A stretch of 64,000 nt of DNA from Talaromyces rugulosus (lineage: Eukaryota; Ascomycota; Eurotiomycetes; Eurotiales; Trichocomaceae): positions 3,658,001-3,722,000 of the forward strand of contig NC_049565.1 in NCBI RefSeq assembly GCF_013368755.1, written 5' to 3'. A program made the position numbers and the translations under genes. Under the pieces are notes generated by a model. The model saw only the letters and a list, made by a program, of their open reading frames with translations, did no database searches and was not told where the DNA came from. Of the stretch, positions 21,479-35,722 are shown in pieces. Position 1 is the stretch's first letter. The number at the start of each line of letters is the position of its first letter.

Positions 21479-23038
21479 TATTGTGGAATGAAAGAATAAT
21501 ATCGCACGACAGGTAAATATAGCGCAAGTTTGCGAAGTCGCAGGCGGAGGAAGCTGGCCGTGGACGGGCTAACCCCAGTCGGGCTAGCGCACTTCAGCCA
21601 CATGCCGATGACTAACGGCAATGATTTATTTGCCCCTGGGCTGGTTTCCTTATTTCCCTGAAACGGCATTAAGATAATAATAAATCTTAATGCGATCCTG
21701 GTGCAATCTTATTCTATTATTATTGTTATTGTTTTCGACACGGTCAACTCAGCTTGCGCCGGCTAGGTGAAGGAAGAATGCTCGCTCTCCTGTCATCATC
21801 ATCATCATCATAAAATAATAACAACAATAAGATCGTCAAGCCGGAGGATAACTCTCTTTCAGGTTAGCAGCGGGCACCTGAACCACTGCCAGAAAATGGC
21901 GGCTGGCGAGTTATTCCATGGTAGCGCAAAGAATTCCGTAATAATCCTAGTAGTAGTACGTACTATAGCTAGGGGTTAATAATAGAAGCTCTCCTGGCTA
22001 AAACAACGGCTACGGAAATAGAAACAGCACCGCCACAACCGATAAGCTATAGTTGGTCGGAATTGGGACAGATTCTTCTTCGCTAGTATGATCGAAGCAC
22101 TCTTTTTTTAACTATTGGAATACCAAGCAATGGCATTTCGATAGCGTTAGAATAGTGGAGTCGCATGCATGCCTGGTGGGAGCTCTCAGCCCATCGGGAG
22201 CAAAGCCAGATAAGTCGATGTTTTGACGTACACGTACCAGTACTAGCTGCTAGGGGGCGTCGGCGTGTTAGTCTCGTTAGGCCCTCGGGCGTTGTCGTGA
22301 ATCGTACTCGTATCAAGGTACCAAGAGGGAAGAAACGCAGGGCCCTGTACAGTGGCAATTGCATGGCGTGTGTGTCTGCGATTGGCCTGGCCACATTCCG
22401 GGTTATCAGGGCATCATCACTGTTGTTGTTGTTGTTATTGACTGATCTTCTGAGAAATCCAGGACAACTGCTGAGAAGCGTAGAAGAGCTGAAGGGCTGA
22501 AGAGCGATGACGTGACGAAAGGGACAGGGTCAGCCGCGGGCCAGGAACAGAAACAGACTGCCAGGGGTCAGTCCCAGCATCAACATGGCCGCAAAACTAA
22601 AAATATTATCAACAGCAGTTGAGACATGGTTTCAGAGGCGGTGGAGCGGTGTTGCCGGGCAGGGAAATAGCCGATGGCTGGAACGACTGCCATTTGCTTG
22701 GCGCCTGCCCCCGTGGATCCGAGTCCGCCGCGGAGAGGCCAATTAATAAATAGAAGCTCTGACCGACACAGTGGTTCCCCTCACCTCTACTTCGCTTTTC
22801 AAAACCCAACTCTCGTTTTCTGCTTCTCATCCTACCAGCTAGCTGCCGTCCTCGTTCGATTCCTCCATCCCAGTCTCTGCTGCTGCGCCTGCTCGGTCCT
22901 CCTTTATCGGCGCCTGTACCCCTCGCTGCCAAGACCCCCTCGTCTCGGTCTCGACATCTTCTCTCGCGCGCCTGTGCTGCTTCTCAAACCTCGCTCCCTC
23001 TCTGATTCTCTCGCTCGTCTCGATTACAGCTTGCAAAC
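21479..23038. promoter_or_regulatory. Long upstream and leader region of gfaA
   Basis: About 1.56 kb. It holds a CAT(ATC)n microsatellite near 21793-21810 and a TTG run near 22423. From about 22750 to the start codon it is strongly pyrimidine-rich and contains no ATG, as expected of a long 5' leader. No gene was recognised. Confidence 0.5.
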
Positions 23039-26534
<3,496 letters not shown>

Positions 26535-26669
26535 AGTACAGACTGCCTTGTTAGATTACTTTTTTTTTTTACTTCTCTTTTTTGGGGCATAAGAACATCT
26601 AAGGATTAAAATGCTTGAAAGTAATTTGACACAAAATCAAATATCTAGTCAAATCTTGGAACTTTCCAA

Positions 26670-27835
26670 TCACTCTTCCATGCGCTCTCCTTCGCCAGAC
26701 TTCTCTTCTTCAACTTCTCCCTCTAATTCAGCCTTGGCGGCCTTTTCGGCTTCCTCCAGCAGATCCTTGGGGACTTCTTCATGCCTTCCCTTGGTTGGAC
26801 CGTCGAGCGAGCTGATCCACGTCATCTCGAGTTCGAATTCTTTGTCCTTGCTGTCCTCGTGGGCAACGTAGATGATTCGGGCTGCCTCCTTGACGCCGTC
26901 GTGCAGACTAAGGTTGCCAGAGCTCAGATCCAACTTTTCTAGTTCTGCCTTGGCGGCTTGTCGGCCTTTACCGGTGGCTGCACCGTAGTAGCCCTAGATT
27001 GAAACTAGTTAGCAAAGGGCTGGCTCATTATCGTTAAAAGTTTTGTGCAAGGAACAAGAACGTACCCAGTACAGGCCGCTGGGCTCGATCATGTAGAGTC
27101 CCGGGCCACCAGCTTTGACTCCTTCGGCTTTTCCACCAGCACCGATACTGGGTCCTGTCCCGACTTGGCCATCGACGCCCATCTCAGACTCAGGGTCCCA
27201 ACCTCCGACTATGGACGTCACACCGAATGGGCGCACGCTTGAATATAGAGTGTAGGCTTGCACATAGCCGCCTAACCGGTTGGCCAGAGCGGATGATGGG
27301 ATCGGGGCTTTGTACGTGTTTCTCCAGGATGCCGCTTCGTCTCGGGCTCGTGAAATGAAATGCCGGCCATCAGGAACCAGGCCAGATGATACCTTTGATA
27401 AAGTTCACCCGTTAGTATTCCTCACTTGTATAAAACATTTTCTTCAAAATGATAGGGACGCCAAGTTCCTTCGGAAATGGGGAAATGGAATCTCACAATG
27501 CCAATATTTCGGTCCACGGTTGCTATTCTCTTGTTTGCACCAGGCTTCAGCAGTTTGCTTGTAATCAGTTTTTCGACAGCAAGTACAACGCCATCCTTGC
27601 ACCGGATACCGATTGCGGTTCCCCCACTCTCGACGGCTTTCACTGCATATTCGACCTGTGCGTTATTAGTCTCTCAAGCTCAAGGCCAAGACCCAGCCAT
27701 GCATACCTGGAAGTTTCGGCCATCGGGGGAGAAGACTGAGTTGGATAGATCGTATCCGGTACCAATTGAAGTCTGTAGCACGGGTTAGTTGTAGATATTA
27801 CCTTTATCAAAGCACACGCTCATGTAACTAACCAT
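26670..27835 (-). CDS. pre10: 20S proteasome subunit alpha-3 (alpha7/Pre10 type)
   Basis: Five exons on the minus strand: 27835-27833 (the ATG alone), 27772-27707, 27655-27497, 27392-27066, 26993-26670; 292 aa. Introns are 60, 51, 104 and 72 bp, all phase 0. The N-terminus is the alpha-subunit gate peptide ([20 protein letters not shown], then [14 protein letters not shown]). Later segments ([37 protein letters not shown]) fit Pre10/PSMA3, and the last ~40 residues are a Glu/Lys-rich tail, also typical. An insertion of ~30 Gly-rich residues ([20 protein letters not shown]) sits in the middle. Two more 20S subunits lie at 45.6 and 48.3 kb. Confidence 0.93.
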
Positions 27836-28443
27836 CGTTCCAGGTAGGCTTTGCTGAGCAAAACAATAGCAAACGAAACAGCGACGGCGATCAGTTTAGG
27901 CAGAAATTTGTCGAGAGGTAACGAAGCACAGGGCCGAGGAGCTTCCTGTCGGTCGAGATGGGATGGCTGGAGGAGGTGGGTGAGAGTTTCTGGAGTGAGT
28001 GCGCTGCCGGTGATGCTGGAGCTTTGGAGCTTGCATCGCGTCACCCGTCTCTGCCTGGGCCCCCCGGCGCCGCTGCCAAGACCCGCGCCAACAGCAGTGT
28101 CACGTGATGTCTTCCGATCCAACAACCCTGCTGCAACTGCCTCAGCCTGATACCTTTACTAACTAAGTTACTCCAGTCGATCCCATGCTGGCCGTCTGCT
28201 TCGAACTTGCACCTGCATCTCTCAGACGCCGGTTTCTGCTTGTTGTCTGGGAACCACCCTTGGCAGTGCGTTTTTGGATGCCCGATCAGGCAGCTATTTC
28301 CATATAAAGTATTTTACTCCATCCAAGACATCCAGTATGACTTGTCTAAAGAAAGAAATTCAACCTCTCGCCCGATTTTACCAGTCTTTGCAAATAAACT
28401 ATACTCCCAATAGAATTGCTCGCATTTCACCGACACTTTCACA
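27836..28443. promoter_or_regulatory. Divergent promoter region PRE10 / zinc-ribbon gene, with TCACGTGA site
   Basis: About 610 bp. It includes the perfect palindrome TCACGTGA at 28100-28107, the consensus of bHLH factors of the Cbf1/USF kind. The same octamer recurs in two other promoters of this window. Confidence 0.5.
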
Positions 28444-29241
28444 ATGGCATACAAATGCCCGTTCTGCGGTTATATTGATAGTCTAGTCTCGTTCAGTGCG
28501 CAACTTGAAGGGGATGTACTGTGCCGTCAGGTCAGAAAGAGTTCTTCTACTTGAAACCCATAACTACATCCAAAACTGACAGGCTCCTAGTGTTGTCTAT
28601 CAACATCGAATGCGCTGCTTAGAGCGCAGGAGGACCTCGTAAATCAGTTTACTACCTACACCATCAGTCACAGTGACCTGCAGAAACCGGCAGTAGTGAA
28701 ACCGGCAGTCAAGCATATACCGTTTGCCTCTTCTGCTGCACACAGCATCTACATACCGCCATACAGACCACCGCCCCAGGCAAACACAACCAGCGTAGTC
28801 GGCCGGTAGGTTTAAATTCCAGTTTTTAGACCATGCCTGGCTAAGATTTTTTGGGTTTATAGAGAGGCTGAAATGCATGTGAATGGAAATAGCTCCCACC
28901 AAGGATTCTCTCCTGATGCATTCCCTGGTAGTCAGATGGACTGCTTGCCAGAAAGTGAACTGAAAACCGGTGTGGATATTCCCACCACGGCTGTCCCAGT
29001 TGGCTCGCCCGAGCCTTCGCATGAAAACGACCTGGTTGAGCCGTACATGGTCCTCGGCTACGAGGAAGAGCAGAGCTGGAAATCACAGGATACTCAACCA
29101 AGCAAGACCGCGCCTGACCCAGCCTACTCGCCATACAACGACCCAGTGTTCAATCAGCAGCAGTGGTGGGAGCATGGGGGAAGCGGCAAGCTTGATTATC
29201 CATATCGAGCGCCAGAGGACAGCATGATGGCGCTGTCATAG
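28444..29241 (+). CDS. Unnamed 226-aa protein with N-terminal zinc ribbon
   Basis: Three exons: 28444-28530, 28591-28805, 28863-29241; introns of 60 and 57 bp, phases 0 and 2. Exon 1 encodes MAYKCPFCGYIDSLVSFSAQ and ends LCRQ; exon 2 opens with CC, so splicing completes a C-x2-C ... C-x2-C zinc ribbon of about 30 residues. The rest is Pro/Ser/Gln-rich and probably disordered (IPPYRPPPQANTTSVVGR, SPYNDPVFNQQQWWEHGG). Intron 1 uses the second of two acceptors (AG at 28590), because the first (28582) brings a stop. No family was recognised. A small nuclear or RNA-linked protein is possible, as such ribbons are common there, but this is a guess. Confidence 0.55.
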
Positions 29242-29662
29242 CCATAAACGGTGCATTCCGGGTCGTTTCAAGGGGCAAGGATCAAAGATCGGAAAAGCAG
29301 ATGCGATCAAGGCGTGTGTTTATATTTGTTTATATTCTCTGTCGCGGAAACATAAAACCATGGGTTGGCATCCAGGAATAATAATGATAACACTATTTTT
29401 ATTTGCAAGATCCGATAGTCGTCGGTTAAGGAGGCGAGCTCCGAGATGCGGAGAATTCGCAGTCGGCTTCCCGCCGGCGATTGGGTGCCGGAGGGTGGCA
29501 TTAAGCACGTAGCGGGCGTTTGTCGCAGCAAAGGTACATCGGGGCGGATCCCGCGGCCGCTTTCGTTACTACTACATCGCCCTTTTTGTCTCTTTCTCTC
29601 TAAAAACCCTTCACCATCTGTTACTTCTCTTCGATACTCGTCTCTCGAAGCAAATCGCAAAG
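29242..29662. other. Intergenic interval, IDH1 promoter and leader
   Basis: About 420 bp. An open frame upstream of IDH1 from 29446 reads through the leader, but the first exon of IDH1 starts at 29663. Confidence 0.4.
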
Positions 29663-31053
29663 ATGATGTCTCTCAGGTCCGCGCAGCCCGCTCAGGTATG
29701 CTGTTCCCCCTCTCCTGCGCTCAATTAAAAGCTAAAATCCCGCGTCTAGGCGCTTTTGCGCGCTGCCTCTTCCACTGGTCCTCGCTCCTACGTGGCAGCA
29801 CGGTGTATGTCTCTGTCCAATTCATTCCATATAGCGCTTGTCGCCATACTAACTGTCGTGCGAAATGCAGCCATGGCCACCGTCCAGTCCGACATCTTCA
29901 AGCCCACCAAGTACGGTGGAAAGTATACGGTTACTTTGATCCCAGGTATGGCGGGGATACTCAACCACACACACCTCAATTGCAGCCAAAACTGACTCTC
30001 CATTGTCCCCTAGGTGACGGTATCGGTGCTGAGGTTGCCGAGTCAGTCAAGACCATCTTCAAGGCGGAAAACGTCCCTATCGAATGGGAGCAGGTCGACG
30101 TGACCGGTGTGGACACTGGAAGCAAACACTCCGAGGAGCTTTTCAGAGAATCAATCGCATCCCTGCGACGCAACAAGCTCGGTCTCAAGGGTATCCTGCA
30201 CACTCCCGTTGAGCGCTCGGGACACCAGTCTTTCAACGTCGCGTTGCGCCAGGAACTCGACATCTACGCGTCCGTTGTGCTCATTAAGAACATCCCTGGT
30301 TACCAGACCCGCCATGAGAATGTTGACCTTTGCATCATCCGTGAAAACACCGAGGGTGAATACTCTGGCCTTGAACACCAGTCCGTCCAGGGCGTCGTCG
30401 AATCCTTGAAGATCATCACTCGCGCCAAGTCGGAACGCATTGCCAAGTTCGCCTTTGGCTTTGCCCTGGCCAACAACCGCAAGAAGGTTACCTGTATCCA
30501 CAAGGCAAACATCATGAAGCTTGCCGACGGTCTGTTCCGCAACACATTCAAAAAGGTCGCTGAAAACTACCCGACATTGGAGACGAACGATATGATTGTC
30601 GACAACGCCTCCATGCAGGCCGTCTCTCGCCCACAGCAGTTTGACGTCATGGTCATGCCCAACTTGTACGGTGGTATTCTCTCCAACATTGGCGCTGCTC
30701 TCGTTGGCGGCCCTGGTATTGTCCCCGGTTGCAACATGGGCCGTGATGTCGCCGTCTTCGAGCCCGGATGCCGTCACGTCGGTCTTGACATCAAGGGCAA
30801 GGACCAGGCAAACCCCACCGCTTTGATTCTGTCGGGCTCGATGCTCCTCCGCCATCTTGGCCTCGACGAGCACGCTAACCGCATCTCCAAGGCTGTCTAC
30901 GATGTTATTGGTGAAGGGTGAGTACAATCTAATCAAGAGAAAAGTGCAGTTTTTTGTTCTAACTTATTATATAGTAAAATAAGGACCCGTGATATGGGCG
31001 GCCTGGCTACGACTCATGAATTCACGCGCGCTGTGTTGGACAAGATGGAGTAA
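29663..31053 (+). CDS. idh1: NAD-dependent isocitrate dehydrogenase, regulatory subunit 1 (mitochondrial)
   Basis: Five exons: 29663-29695, 29750-29804, 29871-29945, 30014-30917, 30975-31053; 381 aa. The N-terminus (MMSLRSAQPAQALLRAASST, Arg/Ala/Ser-rich, no acid) is a mitochondrial targeting peptide. It is followed by YTVTLIPGDGIGAEVAESVK, the isopropylmalate/isocitrate dehydrogenase fold, RENTEGEYSGLEHQSVQGVV around the substrate site, and MVMPNLYGGILSNIGAALVG. The residue pattern is that of the Idh1-type subunit of the octameric TCA-cycle enzyme, which binds citrate and AMP; the partner Idh2 is not in this window. In exon 2 the donor must be GTATGT at 29805, since an alternative 2 bp upstream breaks the frame. 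Confidence 0.95.
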
Positions 31054-33034
31054 TTCTAAAACAACCTCTGTGTGGCCACCCTCAAAAAAAATTCTCTTGG
31101 TACCTCTGCTGGTCGTCCAGCTCCTTGTACACTTGTACACTTGTATAGTTTAAAGATTCATTTAGATTTGGTCGATTTGTTGGAGAATTTACTTTTCATT
31201 TTCATTCATGATATCAATAGAAATATGAAGGATAATAGCTTACGGCATGTCAGGACCAAGGAAACTGCTAACAGGTCAAGATCGGTGGCAGACATTTTAG
31301 TTTGGTGGGATGGATTTTACAGTGCCACTATGCGCTGTGATACTCGTTGGTTAAAGGTTCTGTGTAGCTAGTAAGAAATTTCTTTGTGGTGACTCGACAA
31401 TCCATTCATATCTATATCAGCCAAGCCGGTTCGAACCGTTTGGATTGGACATATAGCTGATGTAATGTTAGTCATTATATAATTATATTAAATATTTGTA
31501 TAACTAGTGAATATATCATTTAAATGATCTACCAATATATCAATTCATACACCGCCATTATGGGTATGGTCACCGCCCGGCTAATTGAATCAATATGACT
31601 ACTGAATTGAGCATCATTTTTATTGTGCAAGAAATAGTACTGTCTTGTGTAGCCCGGGCAATCTATCGATAAATGCCTATACTGCACTGCCTACCGCTAC
31701 AGTCACCATCTAGTTAACTGGATCAAAGACTGTGACACTATTGCTATCATGTATAATACATATAATTGTCACAAGAATCAATAACGCTCAGCTAATCGAT
31801 GGAAGCAGCGGACGCTATTTATATAAGCAAACAAATCGCCTATTTGGGACACCCTCAGAAAAAGATACGCTTGCGAGTAATAGGCTTATTACGAGCGAAA
31901 AAGCGTTACTGTTATGGGATAGCAGATGACAGCAGCAAGAAGACTCTACTTTACAGCGAAATCTATTATTAGAAGAATGCTTTAAAGCAATAATTAAGAT
32001 TACAGCATCTTAGGACTAGACATATAACCTGTATAACAAATATAGCAGGATGCTAAGTTATAGGAGCGCTGTAGTTAATAGGACATAGCAATCAGAGCAC
32101 AATATTAGCAAAAGCTATAATTGCTATATTCAGGAATAACTATATAAAGACACTCATTTACCAACATATATTTAGTTGAATCGTGTTTTATCTTTTTACC
32201 AAATTAGATCCATACTTTATCCAGTTTATCAACTGATTATCCTAAACTGGCATCTTATACTCAAGATACAGTCCCAACCCTAGTTTACCCACATCTTATC
32301 TATTCATTCGGTAGAATCCTACCAACAAACACCTTTCTGGTAAAGAACGGTTGATACGTTTTGACAATAATGTGCTCAAAACGGGCGGGCTGTATTCACT
32401 GTATATAATGTACAGTCTGAAAGGGTTGTACTGAATTAGTAACCTCTATTAGTCATATTATTAACTAGTCTTTTGTAAGTGCAGAGAAATGTATCTTAAA
32501 CTTATACAATTTGTTTGACTGCTTCAGCAACTTGTGGTCACATGGAAGTGAACAAAGAAAACAGCTTTTAGACTGAGCCATATGTTATTTCCGTAATTAA
32601 CCTTCAAAAATCCTTCTTTAAGAGATTCAATTGGTCAAGTTGTCAATTCACTAATCCCCTGTTTGGCCACCATTTGTCAATAAGAAGATAATACTTTGTC
32701 TTAAAAATTTCCTTTCTCATTACCTTTATTATGGGATTTAATATTTCTTTAAGAACTTCATAGGCCTTACCTTCGGTCTACAAATTAGATATATTTACAT
32801 AAAGAGACAGAAACCTTTCCGGAAGAAATGTATTAAAAATATTCTGGAAATGAATATATAAACTTCACATTGATCGACCCTTATATCCTTCCCAACCACA
32901 GATCACCACAGCGCAGCGACATCGAGAACGGACACGACCACCGAAACCATAGCAAAAACATAGCAAAAACCAGCACTTCAAAAGTCAATATGGATCTCGT
33001 GATAGGGTCACGCTTTATATAGTCCCGGTCTGCT
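31054..33034. other. AT-rich gene-poor block
   Basis: About 2 kb of A/T-rich sequence with scattered stops in all frames. It may contain decayed repeats; the local richness in TA is what repeat-induced point mutation leaves, but no source element is recognisable. The short ORF at 31732-31929 does not look convincing. Confidence 0.45.
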
Positions 33035-33540
33035 ATGCCTGATGAAATCCGGACTACCGCCGGAGAACTTGAACATATCGAGAATAATTCTAGAATAACT
33101 CTCTACGCGGATGATCTTAATACAGCCAATGATACCCAATACAAAGTTCGTGAGTATCTTTTAAGCAGCTTCCACGAGGTAGAAATGCTGCTGAAAGAGA
33201 GGCGGCTATATTGCGAAGAGAACAATTTGATAGTAACCCTAGGTGAATACCCACCTGCAAATTCAAGGATCCCACTCACTCCGGGTCGCGGGATTTCCCA
33301 TTTCCCAATTTTCCAACAGCGGATCAATTACGGGATTATATGTATGAGTTTATGTTGGACTTACAACATGAGATATGGCAGCGTCAATCCATCACAGCCA
33401 ACAAAGCAGCGACCAGATTTGATCTTCCAATGGATTCTCGTAAGAGGATACTGAACGTATTCAGGTATTTACATCATCACCGGGTGTTGGCGAGATTGGA
33501 GACTTTCATTGCACGTAGTAAAGAAGAAGCGGTGATCTAG
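33035..33540 (+). CDS. Possible two-exon gene, 142 aa, unknown function
   Basis: Exon 1 is 33035-33242 and exon 2 33320-33540. The 77-bp intron (donor GTGAAT, acceptor CAG) joins the frames in phase 1. The product starts MPDEIRTTAGELEHIENNSR, has an acidic helical stretch (REYLLSSFHEVEMLLKERR), and after the splice continues with LRDYMYEFMLDLQHEIWQRQ and RKRILNVFRYLHHHRVLARL to a stop at 33538-33540. Both parts have helical, charged, protein-like composition amid AT-rich DNA. A 5'-leader-like stretch (32.87-33.03 kb) with an AC-rich tail precedes the ATG. No family was recognised; it could also be a decaying remnant. Confidence 0.4.
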
Positions 33541-34442
33541 GGAGGCCCTCAAATGGGAGGTGATCAAGTGGGAGACGATCATATCAGTTAGTAGGCTGTT
33601 TGAACCATTCTTTCTAACTAGATGATACAAATATTGAAACCACTATTTATGACATCGGGGCTAAGTAATGCAAGTAATATTTTATAACCAGATTATCCAA
33701 GTTGTTCTTTATAATTGAGAGGTATAAGCACTATTGCTATTTATCATTATAATATTAAATTTATATTATAACTATATTATACTAACCGCTTAGTTTACTA
33801 AACCTCTATACTAAACCTTATTCATTTAATCTAGTTGTTGGTTTATATCTATTAATATTAAGTATAAAATCTATATATTTATAATTATTGTATAATCGTG
33901 GCCGCTTTTATAGCTCAATCTAGGGAGATATATGTAGGAGGTGTCTTTGGTGATGTGTAGATTGATTCGGTACTAGGTGGCAGAGATAATGTTGGTGATG
34001 ATGCTGTTTTGCGTGTTGATTTCTTGATATACATATATATATGTTTACTGATTTTCGTTATTGTGGGTTAATTAATATGTATAGGCTTCATATAAAATTA
34101 GCTCCTGCTAAGAGGTACAGGTTGTATGGTATATGTTAGACTTGAATAGTATCTACTCTGGTTTGACACTGCCATAGCGTTGTCCGCTGCTGGCCGAAGT
34201 CTGTAGTATAGTGGTAGTCGCTTCCCAAGTTCTGGAATCTGGGATGTTTTCAAGGCTCTGTTTAGATAAGGCTCTGTCCTGACCTTGCTAGGGCCTAGCC
34301 ATAAGAGTTTGTTCATTGGCAGCCCAAGCGTCTAAAGCTGTATAGCTGTGGTCGAGACGTAGCTTTCGGTGATCGCTCTGGGGTTCCCAAATTTTTGAGG
34401 GAAGTAGGTCTTCGTTTTTAATAACAGGCTACTGTTACCTTC
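33541..34442. other. AT-rich gene-free interval
   Basis: About 900 bp, very AT-rich from 33.7 to 34.1 kb. No ORF was supported. Confidence 0.45.
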
Positions 34443-35358
34443 TCAAAAAGCCACGCGTCTTTTCCTTCCAGTGTATTTGGAGTTTTGCTTGACGATTTTG
34501 CCCTTTCTCTCCATCTGCTCCTTTTTCCTCATAATCCATGCCCTGCTCCCTTTCTTGTCTTGTGAGGAGCCGGAGTGACCAGCAGCGTTTTCTCGCCTTC
34601 GCGAGTCGACAATATCAACGCCATCCATTCCCCCAACGACACCGGTGATGTCTCCATTTAGACCCCCACCACCAACAGTTAGCACAAGATATGTTTTGCC
34701 ATTCTTAGTACCTGGATCGTCTTCGAGAATACCAGCACCGAATCCAGCTCTGACAGCTGCCCCGCTAATCATGCTGCGCTGGGCGTCGTTCTTTGGGTAA
34801 AACTGACAGACTGCGCGGCCTCCCTTACGGAGACTTGCGTACAGACCCTCGAAAAACCGGCGCAGTCTGCCATCGGGGCTTACGTCGCTTGTCTCTGCGT
34901 TGCAAAGCCACTGGATGGCACTAATACTGATTGCCGCGTCAAAGGTACCCGGTCGGAACGGTACGCCCTGGCCGATATCAGCGAGGAACAGGTCCCCCTC
35001 GACCTCCCGCTGTAGAGCAATGTCCAGCATGCTGGGCGATATGTCCATGCCAATCCATGTATGTGGGCCGCCCTCTTCAGGAGGTACGCTGGAAAGAATC
35101 TCGCCCGAAAGACCGGACCCGCAGCCCAGATCGAGAATGAGTGAAGGTGTGTTCAAGTCGAGAAGTTCCAGGGCTCTGTGGGTCATGTCGGCCTGGATAT
35201 TGCGGATTCGAGAAGATGTTGTGTATTTTCGTGATTCATTGTCATTATAGAACAGATCGGGAGGCCTACGATTCGATTTGGTCTTGTTAGCCTATCCCAC
35301 TAAATTCGAGGAGAGATAGAGATAGAGGGGCTCACAAGATGTCTTCTGGACGCGACAT
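34443..35358 (-). CDS. bud23: BUD23, 18S rRNA (guanine-N7) methyltransferase
   Basis: Two exons on the minus strand: 35358-35336 and 35265-34443; a 70-bp intron (GTGAGC, TAG, branch GGCTAAC) of phase 2; 281 aa. The N-terminus is MSRPEDILPPDLFYND, the family signature. The SAM-binding loop is ILDLGCGSGLSGE, followed by IGMDISPSMLDIAL and DAAISISAIQWLC. The C-terminal basic domain (AWIMRKKEQMERKGKIVKQN, ending TGRKRRVAF) is the Bud23/WBSCR22 tail. The enzyme makes m7G in the 18S rRNA decoding region and needs Trm112 for stability; trm112 is at 16.6 kb in this window. A Gly/Asp-rich insertion (GGGGLNGDITGVVGGMDGVD) lies before the tail. Confidence 0.93.
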
Positions 35359-35722
35359 GGTGGTCTAAAGAGGGTATTATATTGGATATTTGCTGGCCGT
35401 CAAATCCGAGTCGTTCTGCAGCGTAGCAGGATTAAAGTGCTGGTGAGTGTGTGGAGTTGACTATCGATAAAATAATTTTGTGTACGAGTCTTGTACGGCG
35501 TATTAAACACTAAGCCTATTACGGTTAGACTATGATGTGCATTGCGGGCGGCGGATTCATGCCTGAGGCACCAATGACATGATGATTGGCCACGGTGTTC
35601 TACGTCAGCCATAAACCTCGAGATCTCTTGACGTCTTCCTTTATGACATCTATTCGAACCAGATCATTTTGATATTCCCCCCTCAGTTTCTGGGCCGTCG
35701 GAACTTTCAACCTTGACTCAGG
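35359..35722. promoter_or_regulatory. Divergent promoter region BUD23 / SVP26
   Basis: 364 bp between two start codons. No ORF or specific site is claimed. Confidence 0.45.

Noticed and set aside
30151..30936. 261-aa ORF antisense to IDH1
   Set aside because: Shadow of the IDH1 exon; no recognisable domain.
31421..31445. GGTTCGAACC resembling a tRNA B box
   Set aside because: It is a simple palindrome; no A box, acceptor stem or anticodon arm can be built around it.
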